Shown here one piece after another: positions 33,382-42,847 of a stretch of 64,000 nt of DNA. Below the pieces are notes generated by a model. The model saw only the letters and a program-made list of their open reading frames with translations. It was not told the origin of the DNA and searched no databases. The position numbers and the translations under genes were made by a program. The stretch covers positions 186,001-250,000 of the forward strand of contig NZ_FOCL01000008.1 in the NCBI RefSeq assembly GCF_900110105.1, in the 5' to 3' direction. Source of the DNA: Mucilaginibacter gossypiicola (GTDB taxonomy: Bacteria > Bacteroidota > Bacteroidia > Sphingobacteriales > Sphingobacteriaceae). How positions within the stretch are numbered: position 1 is the stretch's first letter; the number at the start of each line of letters is the position of its first letter.

Positions 33382-35031
33382 ATGAAAATCGCGTTAGCAC
33401 AGCTCAACTATCACGTAGGTAATTTTGAATCGAATACCAATAAAATCATCGATCATATCATCAAGGCAAAAAATAACGGGGCCGACCTTGTTGTATTTGC
33501 CGAGTTATGTGTTTGCGGCTATCCCTCACGAGATTTTTTAGAGTTTGATGAATTTATAGGCCTGTGTGATGAAGCTGCTAAAAAGATAGCTGAAGTATGT
33601 GTGGATATAGCTTGCATCATTGGCTTGCCAACACCTAACCATAAAACAGAAGGTAAAGACCTGAGCAACTCTGCTTATTTTATTGAGAATGGCCAGGTAA
33701 AAGCAGTAGTAAATAAAGCGCTGTTGCCTAATTATGATGTGTTTGATGAGTACCGCTACTTTGAGCCGTCAACCGAGTTTAACTGTATCGAATTTAAAGG
33801 TAAGCGTATAGCACTCACCATTTGCGAGGACCTGTGGAATACCATTGAAAACCCGTTGTATGTTACCCGCCCGATGGATACCCTTATTCATCAGAATCCG
33901 CATGTAATGATCAACATAGCAGCATCGCCTTTTGCTTATAATCATGATGAAGAGCGGATCGAAATTTTGAGCGATAACGCCAGTCGTTACAAGTTGCCTC
34001 TGTTATATGTTAACCATGTAGGTGCCCAAACAGAGTTGATATTTGATGGTGGCTCGTTGGTGTTTGATAGCACAGGTAAGCTAATTGATGAAATGCCCTA
34101 CTTTGAAGAAAGCATGGCTTACTATACCTTAAATGAAGATAACACATTAAGCTTTGACCATCCAACAACGGTAAAAGCCGAGCGAGCCGGTGATATTGAG
34201 CAAATTCATCAGGCTGTTATTCTCGGTATTCGCGACTATTTTTATAAGTCGGGTTTTAAACAGGCAATCTTAGGTTTATCAGGTGGAATAGATTCGGCTG
34301 TAGTATGTGCTTTGGCAGCAGAGGCTCTTGGCCCTCAAAATGTAATGGCTGTATTGCTGCCGTCACGTTTTTCAACAGATCATTCATTAAAAGATGCGCA
34401 GGATTTGGTTGATAACCTTGGTTGTAAGCACGAGATTGTACCTATCAAAAGCATTACCGAAGCTTTTGAAACCGCATTAAACCCGCAGTTTGATGGTTTG
34501 CCGTTCAACATCGCCGAAGAGAACATTCAGTCGCGCAGCAGGGCTGTTTTGTTAATGGCAATGTGCAATAAATTCGGCTATATTTTATTAAATACCAGTA
34601 ACAAGAGCGAGGCCGCTGTAGGGTATGGCACTTTATACGGCGATATGTGCGGTGGTATCTCAGTTATTGGCGATGTTTATAAAACCCAGGTTTTTGAATT
34701 GGCAAAATATATTAACCGTAATGAGGAGATCATCCCGATCAACTCGATTGTCAAACCACCATCGGCCGAGTTAAGGCCCGATCAAAAAGATACCGACTCG
34801 CTGCCCGAATATGATGTGCTTGATAAGATCCTGGCCGAGTATATCGAAAACCGTTGTTCATCGGCCGAGATCATCAGGATGGGGTATGATGAGGCGACAG
34901 TTCGACGGGTTATAAAGCTCACCAATTCGGCCGAGCATAAGCGTTATCAAACTCCGCCCATTTTAAGGGTATCACCTAAAGCATTTGGCATGGGACGCAG
35001 AATGCCAATTGTGGGCAAATACCTGTCGTAA
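33382..35031 (+). CDS. nadE: Glutamine-dependent NAD+ synthase
   Basis: 549 residues from the ATG at 33382 (MKIALAQLNYHVGNF); the in-frame upstream extension to 33283 has no homology-like content. N-terminal nitrilase-type glutaminase with the E41-K112-C148 triad (VVFAELC, VNKALLPNYD, LTICEDLW); C-terminal ATP-pyrophosphatase domain with the P-loop SGGIDS (300-305). Makes NAD+ from deamido-NAD+ and glutamine in the cytosol. A 129-bp gap separates it from divergent gldB. Confidence 0.95.
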   Translation: MKIALAQLNYHVGNFESNTNKIIDHIIKAKNNGADLVVFAELCVCGYPSRDFLEFDEFIGLCDEAAKKIAEVCVDIACIIGLPTPNHKTEGKDLSNSAYFIENGQVKAVVNKALLPNYDVFDEYRYFEPSTEFNCIEFKGKRIALTICEDLWNTIENPLYVTRPMDTLIHQNPHVMINIAASPFAYNHDEERIEILSDNASRYKLPLLYVNHVGAQTELIFDGGSLVFDSTGKLIDEMPYFEESMAYYTLNEDNTLSFDHPTTVKAERAGDIEQIHQAVILGIRDYFYKSGFKQAILGLSGGIDSAVVCALAAEALGPQNVMAVLLPSRFSTDHSLKDAQDLVDNLGCKHEIVPIKSITEAFETALNPQFDGLPFNIAEENIQSRSRAVLLMAMCNKFGYILLNTSNKSEAAVGYGTLYGDMCGGISVIGDVYKTQVFELAKYINRNEEIIPINSIVKPPSAELRPDQKDTDSLPEYDVLDKILAEYIENRCSSAEIIRMGYDEATVRRVIKLTNSAEHKRYQTPPILRVSPKAFGMGRRMPIVGKYLS

Positions 35032-35106
35032 CAGCTAATTTTTTCACTCTTTAACTGTCAAGTTTACGAATGTTGTAAAGCAACGCTTGTTTTGTTTTAG
35101 TTAAGG

Positions 35107-35135
35107 TTGATTTTTCTTAAAATTGCCTATCTTTC
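35107..35135 (+). promoter_or_regulatory. Promoter of the subtilase gene
   Basis: TTG (35107-35109), 18 nt, TATCTTTC (35128-35135; 5 of 6 fixed -7 positions). The ATG follows only 6 nt later, so the mRNA would be leaderless or nearly so. Confidence 0.45.
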
Positions 35136-35141
35136 AAACCA

Positions 35142-38100
35142 ATGATCAAACTTTACACAATTGTTTTCTTCGGCTTTTTGCTGTTGTTTGCAGCGGACGG
35201 TGTTATGGCCCAGCAACCTTTAATAAGTGAAAAAAGCCGGGTGCAGCTTAATGATATTTCACAACAATCGCTTACAAATTATAAGGCGTCGCACGACAAG
35301 GCTGTGTCATTAGCGGCCACACATGGATGGACATTATTCCGCCGTACAAAAAATGGCAACCTGGTTACCCTGCAAGGAGTTAATAAATTAGGTTTCCCGA
35401 TATATCTTATAACTCATAACAATACAACCGCAGCCGCTACCACCGGTACAAATACTTTACAACCCGGCGGTTCATTAGGTTTAAATTTATCGGGCTCGTC
35501 CGATTTTTTAGCCAATAAACTGGCTATATGGGATGGCGGCGCAGTTTACAAAGCTCACCAGGAATTTGCAGGTAAAACCATCACCCTAAAAACTACCGAA
35601 CCAGTAAACGACCATTCATCGCACGTGGCGGGCACCATGATTGCCAAAGGAATCTACGCACCGGCTAAAGGCATGTCGTTTGGAGCAACTACGCTGCAGT
35701 CATATGATTTCAATAATGATGAAACCACCATGAGCGCAGCCGCAGCTAATCTCCTGCTGTCAAATCACTCATATGGCGTGGTAACCGGTTGGGATTACAA
35801 TGATTCGGCAGGGCGTTGGGAATGGAATGGCTTACCTGGTGATACGGTTGATTATAACTTTGGTTTTTATGATACTAAAACAGCAAACTGGGATAAGATA
35901 GCGTATACAGCACCATATTATCTTATTGTTGAATCGGCAGGTAATGAGCGTTCAAGTAACGGCCCGGCAGTTGGCGAAACTTACTACGGCTATAAAAGCC
36001 GGACTGATCAAACCTTTGTAAATAAAGGAGCGCGCCCTGCAGGGATCAGTAACAATGACGGTTATGATATTATAAGTACAAGTGGCAATGCCAAAAACAT
36101 ACTTACCGTAGGTGCGGTCTATCCGCTTTTATATGGGCCTAAAAACCGGAGCGACGTAGCCATAGCTCCCTTTAGCAGCTGGGGGCCAACAGACGATGGC
36201 CGTATCAAGCCAGATATTGTTGGCGATGGTGTAAACGTGCTTTCGGTAGGGATTGATAACACCACATCGTATCTTACTTTATCGGGTACCTCAATGGCTG
36301 CTCCTAATGTTACGGGCTCACTTTATCTGTTGCAGGAATACTATGCCAAACAAAACGGAGGGGCATTTATGCGGTCGGCTACATTGAAAGGATTGGTTTG
36401 CCATACCGCTTTTGATGCAGGTAACGTTGGCCCCGATTATATTTATGGCTGGGGATTGCTTAATATGACAGAAGCCGCACAAGCATTGACAGATAACGGT
36501 GGAAAGAGCATAGTAAGCGAAAAAACAGTAACACAAGGGCAAACACAAACGTTTAATGTAATAGCCTCCGGTAACCGCTTACTGGCGGCAACAATATCGT
36601 GGACTGATCCCCAAGGCACGGCAACTACTGAAGGCGTAATCAATAGCCGTACGCCTAAATTAGTGAACGACCTTGATATCAGGGTGAGCGACGGTACAAC
36701 GACATTTACGCCCTGGGTACTTGATCCGGATAAGCCGGGGTTTGCTGCCACTAACGGCGATAACATCAGGGATAATATTGAGCAGGTATATATTCCCAAT
36801 TCGGTACCCGGCAGGGCTTATACCATTACAGTATCGCATAAAGGCACGCTATCATCAGGGTCGCAAGCCTATTCATTGATCGTAACCGGGGTAGGCGGCA
36901 CGGCCTACTGCGCGTCGGCCCCGCTATCGGGCGCCGATTCACGGGTTGATAACTTTAAGCTGGCCAATATTGATAATACTCCGGCCGCAGGCTGCAAAAG
37001 CTATTCGGACTATACCAACCTTACTGTTCAGCTTGAGCAGGCCAAAGTTTATCCGCTCAGCATTACGCTTGGTACTTGCGGCAATAACTTTAATAAAGCT
37101 GCAAAGGTGTTTATAGACTGGAATGCCAATGGTGTTTTTGAAGATAACGAACTGGCAGCAACCACTGGCATCATTAATGGTACAGGTACTTATAATACCA
37201 ATATCACTGTACCGGGATCAGTAGTGGCCGGCGCTTACAGCCTGATGCGGGTGGTGCTTACCGAAACCAGTGATGCTTCAACCATTAAAGCTTGTGGCAA
37301 CTATGATAAAGGCGAAACCCAGGATTACCGGGTGCAATTTTTGCAAACCAGTATTGATGCTGGGGTTATTGCTATTGTTAGCCCCGGCAGCAGCGGTTCC
37401 TGCTCGGCAAGTACGCCTGTTACGGTGAGGATAAAAAACTTTGGTAATGCGGCTATCAATAATATCCCCATAACGGTTACCATTACCGATGCCAATAATG
37501 TTACCACTACCTACAATGAAACTTATAAGGCCTCATTACCTGCACTGGCCGAAGATAACTTTACCTTTAGTGAGGAGTTTAATGCTATTGCCGGTGCATC
37601 ATACACCATCACGGCTACCAGCAAGCTTGCAGGCGATCCGGTTAGCAGCAACAATTCGGTAACAGCCAATATAGTGATCAATTCGCCGGCAAGTATTGGA
37701 GATCTGAGTGCTTATTATTGTGCCACTACCAAACAGTATGAATTATTTGGTACGGGCGATGGCACCCTGCTATGGTACCAAAATGCAACTGATGTTTTAC
37801 CGATAGCCGCCGGAAGTGAAGCGGTAACAAGCCTGGATCCGGTTAACAATACCTATTATGCAGGCATTAATGATTTTGAAGGAACAATTGGCCCTGCCAC
37901 TAAAAGTGTATTTACAGCAGGCGGGTACAATCAGTTTACACCTTATGTAAGTGTAAACACCAAGGTGCCGGTATTGATTAAGAGCGCGCGCCTTTATATT
38001 GGCAATTCGGGGAAAATAACATTTAATGTATCCAATAGCAATGGTCAGATAGTATCCACCGCTTCCATAAATGCCGTTGCAACACGCACAACTGCTTTGG

Positions 38101-38882
38101 CTGGTGCTCAGCCCGATGATCCTAACGACCAGGGGCAGGTGTATGACTTAAATTTGTCATTACCGGCTGCCGGCGATTACCAGATCTCGGTTGATTTTGC
38201 CGATCAGGCTACTATATATCGCAGCAACGGCGGGGTTACGGGTTATCCATTTAAAATTGGCAGTATATTTAGTATTACTGGCAATGGTGCTACCGCAACC
38301 AATGGCGATACTACTGCTTATAAAGGCTACTATTACTATTTTTATGATATGAAGGTGCAGAGCCTTGGCTGTGCATCTGCTACGCGCAAGGCGGTTACGC
38401 TAAGCAAACCGGTTGTTACGCAAACCAATAATACCCTTAACTCAAACTTTACCGATGGTAACCAGTGGTTGTTGAATGGTAATGTAATAAGCGGAGCTAC
38501 TGCTGCAACTTATGATCCGGTACAAAGCGGAAAATACCAGGTGCAGGTTACATTAGCAAATGGCTGTGTAGCACAGTCGGATAACTTTGTTTATGCGAGA
38601 GAAGGTGTTACAGGAAGCAAAAGCGAAATCGGATTAAGTGCATTTCCGGTGCCGGCAAGTACCAATTTAAATGTGGTATTTACGGCCAAAGAAGCCACAA
38701 CCCTGAAACTATCATTAACAAATGCATTAGGCGAATCTGTTTACCAGGGCGGGCAACAAAATATTGACCAGGGTAATTACAGTACTATTCTTAATGTGAG
38801 CGGGCAAACGCCTGGAGTGTATGTGCTGAGGGTATTGCTTGGGCAGAAGATCTATTCGCAAAAAGTTATCATCACCCGTTAA
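35142..38882 (+). CDS. T9SS-sorted subtilisin-like (S8) protease
   Basis: 1246 residues. Signal peptide (cleavage near VMAQ, about 24); S8 domain with D131 (AIWDGG), H158 (NDHSSHVAGT), oxyanion N268 (ESAGNE) and S384 (SGTSMAAPN), the complete triad. A jelly-roll-like region follows (about 460-590), then a GEVED-type domain (VFIDWNANGVFEDNE ... GETQDYRV, about 600-735), a CARDB-like domain (about 740-850), a region with Ig/PKD-like repeats, and a type A T9SS sorting domain in the last 80 residues (FPVPASTNLNVVF ... GVYVLRVLLGQKIYSQKVIITR). Expected at the cell surface or secreted. Confidence 0.93.
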   Translation: MIKLYTIVFFGFLLLFAADGVMAQQPLISEKSRVQLNDISQQSLTNYKASHDKAVSLAATHGWTLFRRTKNGNLVTLQGVNKLGFPIYLITHNNTTAAATTGTNTLQPGGSLGLNLSGSSDFLANKLAIWDGGAVYKAHQEFAGKTITLKTTEPVNDHSSHVAGTMIAKGIYAPAKGMSFGATTLQSYDFNNDETTMSAAAANLLLSNHSYGVVTGWDYNDSAGRWEWNGLPGDTVDYNFGFYDTKTANWDKIAYTAPYYLIVESAGNERSSNGPAVGETYYGYKSRTDQTFVNKGARPAGISNNDGYDIISTSGNAKNILTVGAVYPLLYGPKNRSDVAIAPFSSWGPTDDGRIKPDIVGDGVNVLSVGIDNTTSYLTLSGTSMAAPNVTGSLYLLQEYYAKQNGGAFMRSATLKGLVCHTAFDAGNVGPDYIYGWGLLNMTEAAQALTDNGGKSIVSEKTVTQGQTQTFNVIASGNRLLAATISWTDPQGTATTEGVINSRTPKLVNDLDIRVSDGTTTFTPWVLDPDKPGFAATNGDNIRDNIEQVYIPNSVPGRAYTITVSHKGTLSSGSQAYSLIVTGVGGTAYCASAPLSGADSRVDNFKLANIDNTPAAGCKSYSDYTNLTVQLEQAKVYPLSITLGTCGNNFNKAAKVFIDWNANGVFEDNELAATTGIINGTGTYNTNITVPGSVVAGAYSLMRVVLTETSDASTIKACGNYDKGETQDYRVQFLQTSIDAGVIAIVSPGSSGSCSASTPVTVRIKNFGNAAINNIPITVTITDANNVTTTYNETYKASLPALAEDNFTFSEEFNAIAGASYTITATSKLAGDPVSSNNSVTANIVINSPASIGDLSAYYCATTKQYELFGTGDGTLLWYQNATDVLPIAAGSEAVTSLDPVNNTYYAGINDFEGTIGPATKSVFTAGGYNQFTPYVSVNTKVPVLIKSARLYIGNSGKITFNVSNSNGQIVSTASINAVATRTTALAGAQPDDPNDQGQVYDLNLSLPAAGDYQISVDFADQATIYRSNGGVTGYPFKIGSIFSITGNGATATNGDTTAYKGYYYYFYDMKVQSLGCASATRKAVTLSKPVVTQTNNTLNSNFTDGNQWLLNGNVISGATAATYDPVQSGKYQVQVTLANGCVAQSDNFVYAREGVTGSKSEIGLSAFPVPASTNLNVVFTAKEATTLKLSLTNALGESVYQGGQQNIDQGNYSTILNVSGQTPGVYVLRVLLGQKIYSQKVIITR

Positions 38883-38905
38883 GCAGGTGATGATAACTCT
38901 TTTAT
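38864..38905 (+). terminator. Terminator overlapping the subtilase stop codon
   Basis: Perfect 13-bp stem AGTTATCATCACC (38864-38876) / GGTGATGATAACT (38886-38898); the TAA stop (38880-38882) is in the loop; CTTTTATTCTT follows. Confidence 0.75.
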
Positions 38906-38907
38906 TC

Positions 38908-39402
38908 TTAGAAAGTATATTTTAATCCCAGGCCTGGTGCGATGTCAAAAAATGGGCCTCTTGCCAGTTCAAGTCGTGGATTAAGATCAAGGCTGATAGC
39001 AATTGGTGCCGAAGGGATCACATATTCCAAACCGATAACAGCATCAGCACCTATTAGAATATGCTTGCCATTATAGTATTCGTCATCGCCGCCAAAGCGT
39101 TTGTAGTAGCCGCTGCCCACCGAACCAAGGTGACCACCAAAGCCATAGTAAAAGCTCAGCTTATCAACATTAAAGGCTTGTTGGTTTAATTCATATAAGC
39201 CGGTTAATACCACGCCATGATCGCGGATGCCTAAAATGCCTTCAAGCGCGGTTCCTTTATCCATAAAGTATTTAACTGAGGGGCCAACCTCGTATGCGCC
39301 AAATTTTAAACCTACTGCAGTTTTATAGTCCTGGGCCTGTGAGTTTTTGCTGATAAATAAAAAGGAAACGGAAAGTAATAAAAGGTACGTTAATTTTTTC
39401 AT
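38908..39402 (-). CDS. Outer-membrane beta-barrel-like protein
   Basis: 164 residues from the ATG at 39402 (MKKLTYLLLLSVSFLF), signal cleaved near SQAQ. The mature part has alternating short amphipathic strands (AVGLKFGAYEVGPSVKYF, GLKYTF) and ends in an aromatic residue, as outer-membrane barrels do. Two or more strand pairs repeat a G-x-x-x-aromatic pattern; the size suggests an eight-stranded barrel. No specific family identified. An extra eight-residue upstream extension is possible (39426). Confidence 0.7.
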   Translation of the reverse strand: MKKLTYLLLLSVSFLFISKNSQAQDYKTAVGLKFGAYEVGPSVKYFMDKGTALEGILGIRDHGVVLTGLYELNQQAFNVDKLSFYYGFGGHLGSVGSGYYKRFGGDDEYYNGKHILIGADAVIGLEYVIPSAPIAISLDLNPRLELARGPFFDIAPGLGLKYTF

Positions 39403-39645
39403 GCAGATGAATTTAATGATTGACAATAATGTAGCTGTAACAAAAAAGTGACCAGCTTGTTTAGCTTAATTTAAAGCTTTTTTATTTATGCAAATAAACG
39501 GCAGAATTGCCTTTTTATGCTATCTGTGCGCTGAAAAGATGATGTTTTAATTTGTATTGGATTGGTTTTCAGTGTGAAATAATGGTTTTGGGTTGTTAAA
39601 TCAAATAGCAGAATAAGTTAAATTAGGGGAATTTAAAATGCCGTA

Positions 39646-41367
39646 ATGACTTTAAACTGCGTTAAAATAAATAATCTGAAATGCCTGCTCCTGTGTTTAT
39701 TTACTACATTTTTTGTTTTGGTTGGATGCGCCCCGGGCCAGCTCGGGCTCAACAACAGTGGCCAGTACCGCAACGGAATGGTAGTTTGTGCCTATCCGGA
39801 CGCTGCACAGGTGGGGCTTGATATATTGAAAAAGGGAGGCAATGCTGTTGATGCCGCAGTGGCGGTTCAGTTTGCTTTGACCGTCACTTTACCCGAAGCC
39901 GGGAACGTAGGTGGCGGCGGTTTTATGGTTTACCGCGCCGGCGACGGCAAAACAAGTACGCTTGATTTTAGGGAGAAAGGCCCTGCTGCAGCTAATGTTA
40001 ATATGTACCTTGATTCGGCCGGTAATGTAATACCTGATATGAGTTTGTATACACACAAAGCTTCCGGCGTACCCGGTTCGGTTGATGGTATGTTTGAAGC
40101 TCATCGTAAATATGGCAAACTGAAATGGGCCGATCTGGTTGAACCAGCCATTAAACTTGCCCGTAATGGTTTTAAAATAACCAAACATTTGGCCAATGAC
40201 CTTAATCGTACTGCCGAACAATTTAAAAAACTAAATCCCGGCAGCAACTATTTGGTAAAAGACGGGGAGTGGAAGGAAGGCGATTTGCTGGTACAGGAAG
40301 ATCTCGCCAAAACATTCGAACAGATCCGCGATAAAGGCCGTGACGGTTTTTATGATGGCCCGGTTGCCGATTTGATTGTTGACGAAATGAAACAAGGCAA
40401 TGGTCTCATCACCAAAGCCGATTTAAAGAACTACCACGCTGTTTGGCGTGACGCACTTATTGGTAACTATAAAGATTATAAAGTTATTACCATGCCGCCA
40501 CCATCAAGCGGAGGGATCGCTTTATTGCAGTTACTAAAATCAGTTGAGCCTTATCCGATTAAGCGATGGGGCTACAATCAGGACTCTACCATCAGGTTGA
40601 TTGTGGAGGCCGAGCGCCGGGTATATGCAGATCGCTCCAAATATCTTGGCGACCCTGATTTTTACAAAGTACCGGTTGATAGCCTGCTCAAGCCGGCTTA
40701 CATCACATCGCGCATGAAAACCTTCAGCTGGGATGCCGCTACGCCAAGTACAAGTATCCAGCCGGGCACATTTGTTGGGCATGAAAGTGATCAAACCACG
40801 CATTATTCTATTGTTGACAGGTTCGGAAACGCTGTATCTATTACTACTACATTGAACGATAGCTTTGGTTCGAGGATCTTTGTAAGCGGAGCCGGCTTTT
40901 TGCTGAACAACGAAATGGATGATTTTAGTTCAAAGCCCGGCGTACCAAATATGTACGGGCTCATCGGCGGTAAAGCCAACAGTATCCAGCCGGGTAAGCG
41001 CATGTTATCATCTATGACACCCACTATTGTTGAAAAGGATGGTAAACTATTTATGATTGTAGGAACTCCCGGCGGCTCAACTATTATTACGTCGGTTTTT
41101 CAAACCATACTTAATGTAATTGAATTTAACCAGGGCATGCAGCAGGCCGTTGCGTCAAAACGTTTTCATAGCCAATGGCTGCCCGATGAGGTAACTATTG
41201 AAAAGGATGGTGTTGATAGCGTCACTGTTAACAAACTGCAAAGCAGGGGATATAAAGTTGTAAGCAGGGAGTCTATCGGTCGTGTTGACGCCATCCTCAA
41301 AACCCAGTGGGGCTACTACGAGGGCGGTGCCGATCCAAGGGGGGATGATACTAAATTGGGGTGGTAG
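39646..41367 (+). CDS. ggt: Gamma-glutamyltransferase (glutathione hydrolase)
   Basis: 573-residue lipoprotein (lipobox VLVGC, C28). Autoprocessing Ntn-hydrolase: the nucleophile is T384 in DQTTHYSIVD, preceding the small subunit; GNVGGGGFMVYR and the GTPGGSTIITSVFQ block are typical. It removes or transfers the gamma-glutamyl group of glutathione and related peptides in the periplasm. The first 35 residues are rich in Cys and Leu as in a lipoprotein signal. Stands alone; a perfect hairpin of the TTCATTAG family begins one base after the stop codon. Confidence 0.95.
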   Translation: MTLNCVKINNLKCLLLCLFTTFFVLVGCAPGQLGLNNSGQYRNGMVVCAYPDAAQVGLDILKKGGNAVDAAVAVQFALTVTLPEAGNVGGGGFMVYRAGDGKTSTLDFREKGPAAANVNMYLDSAGNVIPDMSLYTHKASGVPGSVDGMFEAHRKYGKLKWADLVEPAIKLARNGFKITKHLANDLNRTAEQFKKLNPGSNYLVKDGEWKEGDLLVQEDLAKTFEQIRDKGRDGFYDGPVADLIVDEMKQGNGLITKADLKNYHAVWRDALIGNYKDYKVITMPPPSSGGIALLQLLKSVEPYPIKRWGYNQDSTIRLIVEAERRVYADRSKYLGDPDFYKVPVDSLLKPAYITSRMKTFSWDAATPSTSIQPGTFVGHESDQTTHYSIVDRFGNAVSITTTLNDSFGSRIFVSGAGFLLNNEMDDFSSKPGVPNMYGLIGGKANSIQPGKRMLSSMTPTIVEKDGKLFMIVGTPGGSTIITSVFQTILNVIEFNQGMQQAVASKRFHSQWLPDEVTIEKDGVDSVTVNKLQSRGYKVVSRESIGRVDAILKTQWGYYEGGADPRGDDTKLGW

Positions 41368-41472
41368 GTTAGTTCACTGGTTCATTAGTTCATTGGTGTT
41401 CGGCGCAGATGCACCTGCATAATTTTTCGCTACAAAGTACCAATGAACTAATGAACCAGTGAACAAATGAAC
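41368..41472. repeat. Perfect hairpin of the TTCATTAG/TTCACTGG repeat family
   Basis: 26-bp perfect inverted repeat (41372-41397 with 41439-41464), loop 41 nt, followed by one more unit (41465-41472). Units are the same TTCACTGG, TTCATTAG, TTCATTGG octamers that bracket the gene at 16432-16815. Confidence 0.85.
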
Positions 41473-41479
41473 AAACCCC

Positions 41480-41510
41480 TTGCGTAATCAATAAGCATTT
41501 CTTACGTTTG
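41480..41510 (+). promoter_or_regulatory. Promoter of the MarR gene
   Basis: TTG (41480-41482), 20 nt, TACGTTTG (41503-41510, full -7 match); ATG 6 nt later at 41517. The in-frame TTG at 41508 is inside the -7 box and cannot be the start. Confidence 0.6.
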
Positions 41511-41516
41511 GTATGC

Positions 41517-41960
41517 ATGCATAATAATGTAAAACACCAGGAAACTATTGACTATTTTATAAAAATAGTATGGCAAACCATGGCCAACAGGTACAACCAG
41601 TTGGTTACCGAGTTTGGCTTTACACAGTCAATAGGGTACCTGCTCATTAATATCGACGAAAAGGAAGGTACTACTGTATCGCAGGCGGCAGCTTTACTGG
41701 GCCTTAAATCAACCAGCCTGTCACGCATGCTTAGTCAGCTGGAAACCACGGGGCTCATATATCGCGAAAGTAATGAGGGCGATAAACGCTCGGTTAAAAT
41801 TTACCTTACCCCGCTGGGTAAAGAAAAAAGGCACCAGGCTCGTGTAATTGTAAGGCAATTCAACAACTATCTTGATGCCAACATCAGCGAAGCCGATAAA
41901 CAACACCTCATTGAAACCCTTAAAAAGTTAAACAAGCTTACGGTTAATTATAAGCCCTGA
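41517..41960 (+). CDS. MarR family transcriptional regulator
   Basis: 147 residues. Winged helix with the recognition region VSQAAALLGLKSTSLSRMLSQLETTGLIYRE followed by the wing GDKRSVKIYLTPLGKEKRHQA, flanked by dimerisation helices. Start at 41517 (MHNNVKHQ) rather than the TTG at 41508 because of the promoter. The controlled genes are not evident; no operon partner on this strand. Ligand unknown. Confidence 0.88.
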   Translation: MHNNVKHQETIDYFIKIVWQTMANRYNQLVTEFGFTQSIGYLLINIDEKEGTTVSQAAALLGLKSTSLSRMLSQLETTGLIYRESNEGDKRSVKIYLTPLGKEKRHQARVIVRQFNNYLDANISEADKQHLIETLKKLNKLTVNYKP

Positions 41961-41973
41961 CAGGTTATTAAGC

Positions 41974-42121
41974 TTCGCGTCATTCACTTTGTGTCATTTC
42001 ACTGCGTGGTCATTAAGTCATTTACTTCGGGTGTGCCATTTACCCTGTGTCATTAATCATTAGCAGCCTGCAAGACAATGACTCAATGACGTGAAACAAA
42101 ATGACGGCACAGCAAATGACC
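41974..42121. repeat. Inverted arms of GTCATT-type degenerate repeats (first locus)
   Basis: Left arm 41974-42060 contains seven or more CATT-ending units such as GTGTCATT, GGTCATT, AAGTCATT; right arm 42074-42121 has AATGAC units (ACAATGACTCAATGACGTG ...). A second, longer locus of the same family is at 45989-46215. Confidence 0.65.
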
Positions 42122-42269
42122 TTTATACACTTTTACTTAAAATTGAACGTTTTACCTTCAAAATCTCCCTTGTTGGGTGTTTTAAACGGTGCCTGCTTTT
42201 TATTAATTGTTAAAAAGTGTTAAGCTGCCGTTTTTCTATTTTAAAAGAATAAATTTGCCTTTTGAATTG

Positions 42270-42770
42270 ATGAACAGGATACTGATAGTTTTATTGCTCT
42301 TAGGCGTTATTGCAGGCGGTTGCGTTAAATCGTCTGTTAGCCCGTTAGTTCAATATAATAAACAAAAAGAAATTGATAGTGCTATCATAGCCGATTACCT
42401 TACTGCTAATAGTAGTTTGAAAGCTAAAAAGATAGATACAACAGGAGTTTATTACATAGTGAACGATGGAGAGGAAGGAACCGGCAATGTGCTTTACACC
42501 AATTCAACACAGGTTACGGTTGCGTTTACCGGTAAAATACTTACATCGGGTTTTGTGTTTGCTCAAACAGATCAGTTTCATCCAACCTATGTATTAGGAA
42601 GTGTGATAAAAGGCTGGCAGTTGGGTATCCCGCAAATCAAACCCGGGGGGAAAGTGAGGTTGCTGATTCCATCGCGTTATGCTTATGGGCCATATGCGCA
42701 GGATTCGATACATTTGCCGGCAAATTCGGTGCTTGATTTTCAAATTCAGCTGTATAACGTAACCAACTAA
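42270..42770 (+). CDS. FKBP-type peptidyl-prolyl isomerase lipoprotein
   Basis: 166-167 residues from the ATG at 42270 (MNRILIVLLLLGVIAGGC, lipobox AGGC). FKBP fold: VTVAFTGKIL, the hydrophobic rim, VIKGWQLGIPQIKPGGKVRLLIPSRYAYG and the final strand VLDFQIQLYNV. Predicted periplasmic or outer-membrane-attached cis-trans prolyl isomerase. Upstream residues to 42207 have no supporting feature. Directly followed (77 bp) by another FKBP gene: a tandem pair with diverged sequences. Confidence 0.88.
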   Translation: MNRILIVLLLLGVIAGGCVKSSVSPLVQYNKQKEIDSAIIADYLTANSSLKAKKIDTTGVYYIVNDGEEGTGNVLYTNSTQVTVAFTGKILTSGFVFAQTDQFHPTYVLGSVIKGWQLGIPQIKPGGKVRLLIPSRYAYGPYAQDSIHLPANSVLDFQIQLYNVTN

Positions 42771-42847
42771 CAAAGCCTGATAAAACGGAGAACATAAGCC
42801 AGTAAAGCAAAAGCTTTAGGCGGTTAAAAAAAGACAAATTATAATAA

